DNA of 64,000 bases from positions 20,208,575 through 20,272,574 of the forward strand of contig OZ038533.1 in NCBI GenBank assembly GCA_964036665.1, read 5' to 3'. Positions 13,301 through 22,450 of this stretch are shown piece after piece. The stretch's first letter is position 1; each line of letters starts with the position of its first letter. Position numbers and translations under genes: made by a program. The notes under the pieces are model-generated. The model saw only the letters and a program-made list of their open reading frames with translations, did no database searches and was not told the DNA's origin. The stretch comes from Gordius sp. MW1 (taxonomy: Eukaryota > Nematomorpha > Gordioida > Gordea > Gordiidae).

Positions 13301-16300
13301 TAGCAGGCAAGCACCACACCGCTCACAAACTACATAAAATTACCTAGCCATCCATCGCGGGGGGAACACGCGATAAATGATCGATGATTAGGGACTGGTA
13401 TAGCTGGTATAGTGTGTGTAACTTTACATTCGTAGTAATGTCAACGAGCTATCGACACACTATAACAATATGCAATTTATGCGTTTGGAAATCTTTATCA
13501 ACTCGAACGTTGTGCTGACTGAGATTGCGTAGCATAAATCTATCACAACGATCAAAGAAATGTGAAGGAATTAGGTCAGGTATTTACTGTGCATTAGATT
13601 CCAATAAAATTTGGCGTTGAATTGCTTTGGTTCGTTTATTTACTTATCGCTTTAATCCCTAACCAAGAGCTTCAAAACAGAACCCCTAGGCTAGGAATAT
13701 CAAGACACATTTAGATATGTGTGGGGAATATTAGTAATCCCTACCTGACCGAATAAGCTTGGTGTGGGCCAAAAAATGAAAGTGACACTTTCGTGAAGCA
13801 AAATTTAGGAAGGGGGGAAACAATGAAATGTCATTGTGGCAATTTTATTTTATAACAACCCTATGCCTCCCCTTTGAAAATAAACCCGATAATTGCTTAT
13901 TTCACGTAAATCAAGTAGAGTCAAGACTAAACTATGGTGCCGCCAGAGGGTCTACGTAAACAAAATTACCTTATTGCGAAGAGAGAAAAGGGACAATTTT
14001 ACATTGGTTTGAGGTTGCACTCGAAACGGGGGGATTAAGACGCGGCTTCTCTTTCATGCGAGCTCGTAAAAATTTATTGACCCATAAAAGCTCCCTCTCT
14101 CTTTCACATTCTTACCTCATTAAAATGTAAAACACACTTCAACGTGTGCCTGCTTCTTTTGTAAATTGTATTGTACGGCTTACAAAGTTGCACAAATAAG
14201 AGCATGGGCTTAGCAGGATCCAGAAGAATGCAAAAAAAGAGCTGCCCGCCCCATTAAAAATACTATTTCCATACAGAAATAACTTTGAACAAATTTTAAA
14301 ATCAGTAATTTGCCCTGATAAAATTATCCTCATGTTAATTTTAGATATGCTCATTTTAAACAGCTCCGAATAGCATGGGATGGGTTATTGACTTAAATTA
14401 GACTACTAATTGCCAATTACGATTTATACCACCGTCTATTCTAGGATAAACAATGGATGTTATTCATTAGCGAAACAAATTCCTAATTAAGATCGGCCTA
14501 CTTTAATTCTTGGACTCCTAATCATGCAAACATTTCCTAATAATAAAGCAACTTTATTTGATGAAATAAATTTTTGTACCTACATTCCTCATGGCTATAC
14601 CGCAAGAGTAGTGGTCGGGTCTAAAAAATCCAGTCCAAGTTGTGCAGAAGGCCAATAAATGTATTTATCAAGCTCGGGCGTAGCCAGCATTGGAATTAGA
14701 GGGAGGCAATAATGATATAGGGAGGGGCAAAATGAGCCTTTTTTAAAAATTTAGCCATAATTTTTGGATTTAGAGGGGGGCAGCCGCCCCTCCCTGCCCC
14801 CCCCCCCTGGCTACGCCCATGATCACGCTTAATATTATTTGATTTAAAATTAGTATCTAAAGTACTACAATGCTTTAAAATAGTATAGTATTTCTATTTT
14901 TTCATAGTTTATATTTGGTTACTTTTATTTAATATTTATAAAAATGGTAGTGAAATGGTCATGAGTGGTGTTAGTTAGTATTTTGAAACTTGGATTTTTG
15001 AAAAGAAACCAACTAGCAAAGCCCACACTAAGTTTAATTTATAAAGGGCATCTAATAAGGTTTAAAAAAAACTTTGATCTTGCTGTTAAAAAGAAAAGCT
15101 GATGGAAGAATAACAATAAAATGAGGTAATGAACACGCACTAGGAAAAACAGGTGATATTGGAGAGGAATCAAACTGGCTTTTGACGGGTGGGGGTGGTA
15201 TAGAATGGAATGCAACAATTTTACAAAGTAATAAAGATACCTCTACATAAATCGTATTAAGGAATTCGGACTGCGGTGCGGAGAGCAGTTAAATGTTTTC
15301 AAAAATATAATTGTAATTATTGCCATAGCGTCGTACTCGTACGTTATCAAATTTCACATTTCCCCAACGCAGATATACCGCCTTGGCTTCTGAAGTATCA
15401 TAAAGAGATAGATTGTAACTAAAGTTTAGTAAAAAACCATAGGGTTCTTTGAAGCTTTTTATAAAAATTATGATAAATATAGTGCATTTTGGTACTTTGG
15501 AAATGAATTTGAGGCATGATAAGCTACGATCGAGTATTATTACGCTACAAATAACATTTTTCCGTTACAAAACGGCAAAAATAACTTTGGATATAATCGA
15601 GAAAAAAAATTAAAATGCTAAAGCGATAAGATTGAAGATTTTAATATAACTGACTTTGCAGAGAATAGAAGTCTTGGATATTAAACCATGGAGCATGAGA
15701 TTCATTTTTAGCATTTTTGAACTTAAAGTCGGGGCAGCAATTGCATAAAAACTCAATTTATATCTTTGAATCGGAATTAGTATGTGTAGTATAATAATAA
15801 AATTTGTGAAAGTGAGTTTTAATGTTTTTATCAATTACCGCCAAAACAAGGTTTTACGTTTGATATTTAAAAGCTACCCAAGGGCTGTGTACATAGTTGA
15901 AATTTTTTTAAAATATGTTAAATAATAATACAATTAGTATATGCATAGACTTATTTAAAAATAAAGAGCAACTTTGAATGTAGTTGGGAAACACGAGTAG
16001 TTTTATTAAGTCGTTGACGTATTTTTTCTTTCAAAATTGTGAAATAATAACAATAAAAATATTATTTAATATTCTCAGCTGATCAACAATAAAAAATTGG
16101 GTTTGGTTGCCATCTTATAATATCAGTTATTTGGGTCGTTAATTTAACAATACGTCCCTTTTCATTTGTTTTATATATAATTTCGTCTTCGTACAAATAA
16201 ACTTGAAAAAAAGATAAGATAAGCAAATTTATTAATTTTTATCGGCAAAAAAAGAAATTTTTAATTTTTATAATATCTTCGCCGGAAAACAGAGGCTTCC

Positions 16301-19300
16301 AATACGTTGTAAGTTGCACGTGACAAAAAAGAAATATAGAAATCTTTAATAATAATTCCTGACAAAAAGGTGTTGTTAAAGTGCATTTATAAAGCTCGCT
16401 AACATTGATCATATATATGCGTGCGTGTAAGGGTGACTCTATATCCTTAAATCATAGTTAAAATATATACCATTAAGCTCTTCAAAATTTTATGGTTAAA
16501 CAGCTCAATTTAAAGATTTATTAAAGTGAAAAAGCACAGTTCGTAAAAAGTCGCACATATATTCTTAAATTATTATGGATTAAAAAGCTACATAACCATA
16601 TTATATAGAGTAACAACTTCATGTTACAATTATAAAATGGCTCCTAATCTCGTCACTGTTTAATTAAATCTAAATAACCTATCCTTAGTTGTGCACATTT
16701 CAAAATGGCGGCGAAAACGGTACACTTGTTTAACATTGATGAACAGTCTAACTATTCTATATGCTATCATTCTCCATGCCCCCGGGCGCAGCCAAAGGGT
16801 GCAGGGAGGGGCGGCTGCCCCCCTCTAAATCCAAAAATTTGTTGAAATTTAGCAAAATTAGTTCTAAAATTTCAAAAATAATCATTTTGCCCCTCCCTAA
16901 ATCATTATTAACCCCCTCTAATTCTAATGCTGGCTACGCCCATGTCCACCCCCTCTCTTTTTATCAACTTTTTTAGACCTCATGCCGCCGATAAGATGGG
17001 ATGAGGTATTAAAGCCAAAAATTATTAAAATCCAATTGCATGCGTTATATGGAAAGAATTAATACGGTATGGTCTCCTTAAAGGATATAAGTTATATTTT
17101 ATAAAAATCAGAAATTTAGACAAAAAAAAACAAAGATCCTCTCTCTTTAGCAGAGGCACTAAATTTTTAAATACTCGGAACTCAACAATACTAAATTTTC
17201 TGTCCCATTGCGACAACCACTCTCACTTGGCCCCCAAGCCTTAAAAGTTATTGTTAAAAAATAATAATCGCGAATCTTTTTTTTATAAGACAGAAAATGG
17301 GCATTACTTTTTGTAAATATAGTGTCAATAGCATTATAGGAGTGTTTTCCAAATATTTATAATATCAAATTTTTTTTCGATTTTTCATTCGTCTTCACAA
17401 AATATGTATTTTTATCTTAAATAAATTAATTTAAAACAGGTTGAGTGCTCCTGATATTTGAGAATAAATATTATCAATAGTTTGTGATTAAATATTATTT
17501 TATCTTCATCCACCCTCCCCCTCCCCCCCCCCCCCCATGATGGAAAATAAATAATCATTAGCTAATACAAAAGTCAACAAAAAATGTGCCGATATCTAAT
17601 TTGCTTTATAATTTTTTAAATGCACTCAATTACAATTATAACGGGCATGGGCGTAGCAAGCATTAGAATTAGAGGGGGGAAATCATGATTTAGGGAGGGG
17701 CAAAATGAACGTTTTTTAAAATTTCAGCCATAATTTTTCTAAATTTCAACAAATTTTTGGATTTAAAGGGGGGCAACCGTAACTCCCTGCCCCCCCCCCT
17801 CCCTTGGCTAAGCCCATGATAACGGGAATAAGTGGGATATAAAAAAAGTAAACAAGCAATCTAATTAATACCTTTTGAGATTCCGTAGGTTGTTGAATGG
17901 TGGGTGATATCGTCGTTCCTTCATTCATTGAACTGTTAAATTCGCTTTTTGAAACTTCACTTTCTAAACTGCATATATATTATTTTGGAAAAAATTAAAT
18001 GTCAATAATTTTTAAGCATGCCTCTAAATGTACAACATTTGTGTTATTCTAAAGATGAAAAAATAAATTGCAATTCATTATAGCTGGATTACTTATGTGA
18101 TGTGATATTTTCCAAGACCCGTTCCTTCTTGTCCGGTGTTTTTGGGCAAATGGCTTCGAGATTTACGTAAATGAGCTCTGTTGCTTGAGATATGGGTTCA
18201 GTTTTTGACCTGATAAACAACAGCAAAAAGGTGAAATAATTTGTTTACAAAGTGTATGTGTTTATATTAGTGTTGGAAAAAGATTTGGGTATTGTTAGTC
18301 ACCCTTTGGTGTTAATTGACCAAACTTTGGACTGTTTTTCTTAGTTGTCCTTTAAGCTTAGTCGAAATTTAAGAAAACAGACCAAAGCTTGTGGTAATTT
18401 TTCAAAAATAGACCAAGAAAAAACCTTAGCCACAACCTCGTCTATAACCCTTATGGTATGATAAGCTAAAATGGGTTAAGGTTATTGAGATTGTGCCCTA
18501 ACCTCTTATCTAATTAAGATTTGATTATTATAAAGAAATCAATAAAAAAAAAATATAAAATGTATCACCGATGCTAACCTCACAGGACCAATATATTTTA
18601 ATTTTCAATAGTCATATCTGCCCCATTCTCCATGAAATTTATTAAAAAGGGTAGTATTATAGGTAAATGAGACACTGTTAGTATTCGTGAGGTAAAGTTT
18701 TAATAAATGTTTTATAATCCAATAAAAATTATTTTTTTTAATTTAATTATAACACCCATAAAATATTATACAATTGCATTCTTATATGTAATAAAGATTA
18801 AGTTGGCAAATAATTTGATAAAAACTATTTTAGACTTTTGCAACTTTTGATATACTCAATTCGATTACAATGTCAAAATTAATTATTTAACCTTTTTCTT
18901 CCAACAAGCATATATTATTATTTAAAGTTTTCTTATGTAAATTAATTATAATATTGCCTGTCATAGGCATTGTTCCAAAATTAAATTTAACTAAATATTT
19001 TTTATCAAATATCAGATTATAAGTAATCAAATTTTAAGTTTCACTATTTATATATTTATTCAAATAAAATAAAATTGCCAAAAGTTGTAATAGTGATAAC
19101 AAAAATTTAAGATGTTTAATTTATTATAAATCGAGTTAAGTAATTATATTATAATCTTTACTCAATTTTTCTTTTGGCAATTGGTGGTACCCAACTTGTA
19201 ATTTGATCAAGGTGACTGATCAAAAAAACCTTTGTAAAATGTGCAAAATTGATACAATACTTTATATAATATCTTTGACCCGCTTCAGATATTCCAGTCT

Positions 19301-19618
19301 CCCAACCCAGATGTGATCCTTAAATATATTATAATGCAAAATTATATAATTAATTTTTGAAAACACTTAATTAAGGCCATAATTTAAAAATTTGAATGTG
19401 ACTTTGATAAGATAAACTTAAGAGTACCATTGTAAGGAAAAAAGCCAGTTCTAAAAGGAGTTTTTGTTACAGGGTGGAGCCATGATGTGGACTTCATATG
19501 GTCACTAAAAATTTTTAAGATATTAAATTTATAAATACTTTATAAAAAACATTCTGCCATCATTCATGCAGCCCAAAGTCCAACCTTCAGGTAATGACTT
19601 ATCTCTTTGTTCATCCAT
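1204..19618 (-). CDS. WW-WW-PH domain protein, PLEKHA5/6/7-like (multi-exon gene, 3' end not found)
   Basis: Gene assembled from 17 exons: 19618-19539, 19504-19428, 19318-19261, 19215-19162, 18209-18093, 17968-17872, 10487-10360, 9949-9754, 9349-9277, 7557-7161, 5691-5505, 5059-4854, 4139-3953, 3770-3614, 3258-3003, 2250-2140, 1352-1204. Nearly every junction is GT-AG and phase-compatible; the exception is 3953/3770. About 840 codons are visible. WW1 is at residues about 9-40, WW2 about 54-83, PH about 263-419, then Ser/Pro-rich and coiled-coil-like sequence. This order (two N-terminal WW, PH, C-terminal coiled coil) is that of vertebrate PLEKHA5 and PLEKHA7, which act at cell junctions and on phosphoinositide membranes and microtubules. 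That role is inferred from the family. No downstream exon after 1204 could be joined, so the C-terminus may lie in 1-1203 or outside the window. Introns carry many MITEs. Confidence 0.8.
1732..1921. repeat. hAT-type MITE, TAGTGTTGTAAAA family, copy 2
   Basis: About 190 bp with inverted ends (TAGTGTTGTAAAA / CCCTTTCACACTT) and a perfect 8-bp TSD CTTATAAC at 1724-1731 and 1922-1929. The 8-bp duplication and TAGTG start are hAT hallmarks. Confidence 0.85.
2140..2250 (-). CDS. Exon 16: C-terminal region
   Basis: Acceptor CTATATAG (or CAG three bases later). Open frame with WPGVKRGDYLSEDKGRRSES. Donor TTTTG before GTAATG leaves one base that joins the next exon as Ala. If not spliced, the frame meets a TGA at 2117-2119, so a shorter C-terminus by intron retention is possible. 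Confidence 0.6.
2756..2924. repeat. MITE, GGGCGTAGCC family
   Basis: TIRs CATGGGCGTAGC / CTACGCCCATG with the family's interior: G-run, CAATAATGATATAG, AGCCATAATTT, GGCGGCCGCC. Flanks show no clear TSD. Confidence 0.8.
3003..3258 (-). CDS. Exon 15: coiled-coil-like exon
   Basis: Strong acceptor AATATTGCAG. Reads LVESATRLTIDRDTFEKEVQ then SELDSLNLSR, YYTDLAILSDELNRFARKAR: heptad-like Leu spacing and high charge. Two donors leave the same phase, AAA before GTGGGC (3003) and TTTTT before GTATAT (2985). Matches the position of the C-terminal coiled coil in PLEKHA5/7. Confidence 0.7.
3317..3515. repeat. hAT-type MITE, TAGTGTTGTAAAA family, copy 3
   Basis: TIRs TAGTGTTGTAAAAA / TTTTACAACACTA. Flanking 8-mers CCAACACC and CTAACATC match at 6 of 8. 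Lies in the intron between exons 14 and 15. Confidence 0.8.
3614..3770 (-). CDS. Exon 14: exon with uncertain 5' boundary
   Basis: The open frame reads HFTTMTRGLNGNPNVSFYQD and ends RKRFE before GTTTAT in phase 0, joining exon 15 cleanly. The 5' edge is unsettled: acceptors at 3770 and 3774 give different phases, and only 3774 fits, with the shorter form of exon 13. Confidence 0.6.
3953..4139 (-). CDS. Exon 13: helix and Ser/Thr-rich segment
   Basis: Strong acceptor CATTTTTTGCAG. Reads RVARYERAIKTLETLLYQTD then a Ser/Pro/Thr stretch. Donor TGG before GTAAAA ends phase 0, which does not fit the next exon. An internal donor at 4060 (ACAG before GTGGCC) with a next acceptor at 3774 would keep the frame. 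Confidence 0.7.
4307..4491. repeat. hAT-type MITE, TAGTGTTGTAAAA family, copy 4
   Basis: Diverged TIRs (TAATGATGTAAAAACGG / CTGTTTTCACGACACTA). Flanks GTTTATAG and GTTCTATAG differ by one inserted base. Lies in the intron between exons 12 and 13. Confidence 0.75.
4585..4751. repeat. MITE, GGGCGTAGCC family
   Basis: Right end CTTGGCTACGCCCATG, left end CATGGACGCCGCCAGCA (diverged), with the same interior (AATTAGAGGGGGGCAATAAT). Intron of the WW-PH gene. Confidence 0.8.
4854..5059 (-). CDS. Exon 12: basic/Pro region and start of a helix
   Basis: Acceptor TTACTAG, donor CG before GTAAAT. Open for 68 codons in one frame, with TTPPKSRDAWLPPSSGGKG then LLIRNRRELKRLQAQMMGQD, a likely amphipathic helix. 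Phase fits exon 11 (0) and exon 13 (CG+A = Arg). Confidence 0.8.
5505..5691 (-). CDS. Exon 11: low-complexity region after PH
   Basis: Acceptor ATGATAG, donor TTTCT before GTAAGT, starting with one base and ending phase 0. Reads SSGQVPAKGPREMKNAGQPG and later NRVLDPSKADFTQKP. Rich in charged residues and Gly/Pro; no domain recognised. Confidence 0.75.
5823..5998. repeat. MITE, GGGCGTAGCC family, with TSD
   Basis: TIRs CATGGGCGTAGCCAGG / CCTGGCTACGCACATG. TSD CCCTAATT / CCTTAATT at 5815-5822 and 5999-6006 (7 of 8). This length assigns the family to hAT. Confidence 0.85.
6254..6987. mobile_element. Non-autonomous hAT element with CGGGTCGGGTTC arrays
   Basis: A 734-bp element with 12-bp TIRs TAGAGGCCTGCA / TGCAGGCCTCTA and a perfect 8-bp TSD ATGTATGT (6246-6253 and 6988-6995). 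Both subterminal regions are arrays of CGGGTCGGGTTCGGGTTGAA. The right one (about 6787-6965) is a minisatellite with a unit of about 43 bp ending AACGCTTT. No transposase; open frames in it are products of the array. It sits in the intron between exons 10 and 11. Confidence 0.9.
7161..7557 (-). CDS. Exon 10: rest of PH domain with an inserted Ser/Pro loop
   Basis: The start may be 7557 (AAG acceptor) or 7545 (TAG acceptor), both in phase. It contains PLSTVRFIS and HQEFSIKI (middle strands), then a loop of about 30 residues rich in Gly, Ser, Pro, Thr and His, then RIYHVI and the C-terminal helix ASRDRDAWVRTLSHVIS with the invariant Trp. Donor TCCAC before GTTAGT leaves two bases that join exon 11 as Thr. 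Without splicing the frame would stop at 7133-7135. Confidence 0.8.
7599..9031. mobile_element. piggyBac-like non-autonomous element
   Basis: 1433 bp bounded by CACTTCTTAGGTTGGGT on the left and the inverse ACCCGACCTACGAAGTG on the right, flanked by TTAA on both sides (7595-7598, 9032-9035). TTAA duplication is the piggyBac signature. The interior is AT-rich and has no open frame. It fills most of the intron between exons 9 and 10. Confidence 0.75.
9277..9349 (-). CDS. Exon 9: PH strands 2 and 3
   Basis: Acceptor GCGACAG. It reads HWVKQWATLEDFKLTIYK, matching the W-x-x-L and L-x-x-Y pattern of PH strands 2 and 3. It is 73 bp and ends phase 1 before GTAATT. It lies in a very AT-rich stretch and shows up by its base composition. 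Confidence 0.8.
9754..9949 (-). CDS. Exon 8: acidic linker and first PH strand
   Basis: Acceptor AATTTTAG. Contains NGYDDDDASG and ends KHSGWLFFL, the first beta strand of a PH domain, before donor GTAAAA. It ends in phase 0. Confidence 0.8.
10360..10487 (-). CDS. Exon 7: basic linker before PH
   Basis: Acceptor CTTTAG before GGGACAGG, strong donor CC before GTAAGT. The frame reads GKKLASSLAKLFRG and onwards and ends with two bases that join exon 8 as Pro. An alternative acceptor seven bases downstream (GGGACAG) would break the phase with exon 6. Confidence 0.75.
10735..10885. repeat. MITE, GGGCGTAGCC family, left end eroded
   Basis: Interior CTCCCTAAATCATTATTGCC and right TIR AATGCTGGCTACGCCCATG are intact; the left end dissolves into a C-rich tract. 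Confidence 0.7.
12445..13194. mobile_element. Non-autonomous hAT element with CGGGCAATTCGGGC arrays
   Basis: 750 bp, TIRs CAGAGATCAGATT / AATCTGACCTCTG, perfect 8-bp TSD CTATAAAT at 12437-12444 and 13195-13202. Both ends are rich in GGGCGGGC / CGGGCAATTCGGGC motifs in opposite orientations; the middle is AT-rich and non-coding. Confidence 0.9.
14675..14821. repeat. MITE, GGGCGTAGCC family, with TSD
   Basis: Starts CGGGCGTAGCCAGCATTGG, ends CTGGCTACGCCCATG. TSD ATCAAGCT / ATCACGCT (7 of 8) at 14667-14674 and 14822-14829. Confidence 0.85.
16782..16944. repeat. MITE, GGGCGTAGCC family (inverted orientation)
   Basis: Left end CCGGGCGCAGCCAAAGG, right end ATGCTGGCTACGCCCATG, interior CCCTCCCTAAATCATTATT. 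Flanking 8-mers only partly agree. Confidence 0.75.
17020..17460 (-). repeat. Retroelement-derived repeat, partner of 24870-25660
   Basis: Shares TGTCCCATTGCGACAAC with 24880-24905 (inverted) and AATAATCGCGAATC...CTTCACAAAATATGTAT with 25439-25585. A third piece, inverted, is at 48050-48175. No coding remains here. Confidence 0.55.
17646..17818. repeat. MITE, GGGCGTAGCC family, perfect TSD
   Basis: TIRs CATGGGCGTAGCAAGC / TTGGCTAAGCCCATG and an exact 8-bp TSD ATAACGGG at 17638-17645 and 17819-17826. Best-preserved insertion of the family in the window, just below exon 6. Confidence 0.9.
17872..17968 (-). CDS. Exon 6: Ser/Thr-rich linker
   Basis: Acceptor TATATGCAG, donor CAAAAG before GTATTA, frame ending phase 0 (SPTIQQPTESQK). 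The next exon lies 7.4 kb away across the largest intron, which holds at least five transposon copies. Confidence 0.75.
18093..18209 (-). CDS. Exon 5: linker between WW2 and PH
   Basis: Acceptor TTATCAG, donor CATAA before GTAATC. The only open frame reads SKTEPISQATELIYVNLEA and onwards. It joins exon 4 (GA+G) and exon 6 (AA+T) in phase. No known domain. Confidence 0.75.
18272..18450. repeat. Degenerate copy of the TAGTGTTGTAAAA MITE
   Basis: Starts TTAGTGTTGGAAAAAG and carries the family's internal words (GACCAAA, CTTAGTCGAAATTT). The right end is eroded. It lies in the intron between exons 4 and 5. Confidence 0.55.
19162..19215 (-). CDS. Exon 4: second half of WW2
   Basis: After a 45-bp intron, acceptor GATCAG adds T to complete Asn72, then HLDQITSWVPP gives the second Trp of WW2. 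The family often has a degenerate second Trp in WW2, so an intact one is notable. It ends in phase 2 before GTAAAG. Confidence 0.8.
19261..19318 (-). CDS. Exon 3: first half of WW2
   Basis: The acceptor TTTAAG joins in phase and gives SHLGWETG then GQRYYI, the first half of WW2. The second position before Trp is Gly rather than the usual Pro-x-Gly arrangement. The donor is AAA before GTATTG, leaving AA of an Asn codon exactly as at exon 1. Confidence 0.8.
19428..19504 (-). CDS. Exon 2: second half of WW1
   Basis: The first base completes Asn27. DHMKSTSWLHPVT then gives the second Trp and conserved His-Pro of WW1. The acceptor is TTTTTAG. The preceding intron (19505-19538) is only 34 bp. The donor is AATG before GTACTC and leaves one base. 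Confidence 0.8.
19539..19618 (-). CDS. Exon 1: start codon and first half of WW1
   Basis: ATG at 19618-19616, followed after eight residues by LPEGW and then DGRMFFI, the first Trp and the beta-2 strand of a WW domain. The exon ends ATA-AA before GTATTT, leaving two bases of an Asn codon. I chose this ATG because WW1 starts at about residue 9, as in PLEKHA7. An upstream 5' untranslated exon is not excluded. Confidence 0.8.
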
Positions 19619-20512
19619 GCAAATTAGTTTTTTGAATTTCGAGGTAACATATGAGTGTTTGAATGAATGAATCGGAAACTTCCTAAATCGCTGAGCAGTG
19701 TTTCTTTCAAACGAAACATAAGGCGAACCTCAGATTGTCTTATATACCCCTCCCTACCCCGATAAAAAAAATTAATACAACTGAAATCTTTGATGGAAAT
19801 TTAAATAATTTTATTTCCAAGCCTCCCAACCCACCGAATTAATACGCCACAGAGTGAGTTTATGCAAACCCCTGACCTAATAATATTTTTGTACTATTTT
19901 AAGTCTTTGCAGAGTTAATATATATTATAATATTTAAAGGCTACATTAAAAAGAAATTTATATTAAACTTAAAAAAATGCCGCTGACTATAACTTTAAAA
20001 TTCTATTTAATAATTTTGGTTATATTCCATTGATCTTTCAAATACAAGCTATCTAGGCTTTACCATCTGATTGCTTTCTCAGAATTTTTAGAAGAGAGTA
20101 ATAAAGTTCTGCAATATAGTATATGCATAACCTATATGAAAAGTTTAAGACAAATTCTATCTATTTAGGTTAAAATTAAGATAAAATTAATTATGATTTA
20201 TTATTTAAGCTATTAATGTTAAAAATAATAAATTAAAAGAAATTGTTACTGATTTTTAGCCTTGCATGTCTTATTAAATATATGATCTATTCCAACCAAT
20301 TTTTTAATTTAATTTGGATGTGTTTTATCAATATATCAATCTCTTCTAACCCTCATATTACCTTATTTGGTTGCTGGAAAACGCCGATGTAAATATCTTG
20401 ATTAAAGAAAAAAATTTTAGGGCAAAAATATAATAAAATATTAATTTAAGCAAAAATAAATTTTCCCCTTACATGTTTGTGGGCTCTTTGAAACATCTTT
20501 ATATTGTGTTAC

Positions 20513-20589
20513 CTTCGTCTTATTTCTGTAATAGGGGCATCAGAAGGTAACGTTGTTCGATTCAGGGCCAGAGCTTTTGAACACCGAAC
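20513..20589 (-). other. Candidate alternative upstream exon
   Basis: A 77-bp open stretch between acceptor TTTATAAG and donor CGAAG before GTAACA reads KALALNRTTLPSDAPITEIR. Its two leftover bases join exon 5 (18209) in phase but not the WW exon at 19618, which has its own ATG. It could belong to a transcript lacking the WW domains, or be chance. Joining in phase has a one-in-three random probability. Confidence 0.3.
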
Positions 20590-21195
20590 CTTATAAAAAT
20601 AACTTCCGTTTATTATAAACTCATCCATTATATCATGATAATCTTATCTTTGACTCGAATTGTGTGCAGATTTTTCTTATTTTTAGAAAATCATATAATG
20701 ATTCACTAGTTGCTTAAAATATATATTTTAAAAAATATCTGCGAAGTATGACGTAGAACATTTATGTATCATTAGGGGCTTGATGACCAAAAACCATTGT
20801 TTTAGACATAGGCTTTTAGTTTCACTTTCTGCTTTTTACAAAGAGTAGGAAAAAGTCCACCTTACATGACTCTTGAATTTTTTCCTGAACATAAAATTGA
20901 CCGCTCTATGATAACAATTTGTCTGACCCCGGCCGAGGGCCAAAATCTTTTTTATTTTTGGACCCTAATTGACCTACCCCTACATGGTCTACAAATCATA
21001 ACTAATTCTTTATAAACTTTCCCTGCGACCTTTCAACCACCTCCGCCTTGACTCCAAATTTCATTTTCTTTGTAAAACACTTATTTTATCTTTAATATGG
21101 TCTAATAAAGCTTTGTTGTTTATATGTGCAACTACACCATAGACTAAAACTACGACTTTATAAAATTTTTAATCCTTAGATTGCTTCATCTTAAC

Positions 21196-22279
21196 TAGTG
21201 ATGCAGAAAAACCGAAAAAATCTCGGTCTCGTCTCTTCTCGTCTCGAAAAACCGAGACGAGGACGAGATTTTTAAAAATTGAGTCGAGATCGAGACGAGA
21301 ATTTTGACCTCGAGACGAGATAAGATTTTATCGGCGAGATCTCGACTTTAATTTTTCTCTATTAAGTCTTAATTTAGATTATTAAGAATTTCTATTTTAG
21401 ATTTAAATTTAGGGTATTAATTGCTAATTAATATGATTTTGAAACTTTTGATAGCAAATTACTTACGCACCTAATTATCCGCTTCGCGCAAATTTCAAAT
21501 TTGTAATATCTTAATAAACAGCATAGTGCTAGTAGCCCTTAGGGTATTTGAGAAATTAATTAGGTATTGGTTACTTATATGTATAGCTTATATAATATAA
21601 AATTATTTAGACCTATAATGAGTTTGCGCAACAAGTTCATCATCTAACACAAAAAAGAGCAAGCTGCTCAAACATTTCATCCAAGGATAAATCAAATAAA
21701 ATGGGGAAGTGTAAATTGTGCTTTAAATAAAATTTTATATTGTCATATATGTGCAATCAACGTAAGATCTTAAAACTTTTATCTTCTTCCAACAAAAATG
21801 CCTATTTTATTGTATTACAATGTTCAGATAATTACTTGTTATAAATAATGATATCTTCAAAAGTTTACTCTTGCATTTTTGTCATTATTTTAACGTTATT
21901 ATATAAGATCTCAAGATATTCATTATGTTAAAATATGATGATATTATTAAACTTTATCCTTTTATTGAGCCTTAGCCAGGAAATGTAAGTTATTGTTTAG
22001 CAACTTTATACCTTCGAGGCAAGTAGTATATAACACCTCTAATAATGCTTCCTATCTTAAGATACCCATCTAGCTTGTGTTTTGGGGTTTGAGATAAAAA
22101 ATTGGTTCCATTATGACCAATTTATATCTTATATAATAATTTATGAGTCAGAAAAAAATATATGGTATAATTGTTTTTAAAAGTCGAGACGAGACGAGAC
22201 GAGATCGAGATTTTTCTAGGGCGAGATGAGACGAGATCGAGATTTTTCTAGGGCGAGATGAGACGAGATCGCAACACTA
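21196..22279. mobile_element. Non-autonomous hAT element with GAGACGAGATC arrays, copy 1
   Basis: 1084 bp, TIRs TAGTGATGCAGAAAAACCGA / GATCGCAACACTA, perfect TSD ATCTTAAC at 21188-21195 and 22280-22287. Both ends consist of repeated CGAGACGAGATCGAGATTTT motifs in inverted orientation; the interior is AT-rich and has no transposase. Confidence 0.9.
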
Positions 22280-22450
22280 ATCTTAACATTGAAAAATTTT
22301 CTTTAATCCCTGTTGGTTTCTCAAGGTTTTCATATAAAGAAATACAAAAAAATGCCTCTATTAATAATTTTTAATATATTATAGTTTAATGCTTTAAATT
22401 TTCATCTGCAACTATTATGCTTGTTAACTTTTTCTCTGAGGATTATTATT

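Larger units (their letters stand above)
10488..17871 (-). other. Largest intron of the WW-PH gene
   Basis: This 7.4-kb stretch holds MITEs near 10735-10885, 14675-14821, 16782-16944 and 17646-17818, a hAT element at 12445-13194 and a retroelement-related repeat at 17020-17460. In between it is AT-rich with several poly-C runs; no further exon joined in phase. An internal promoter cannot be excluded. Confidence 0.5.
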
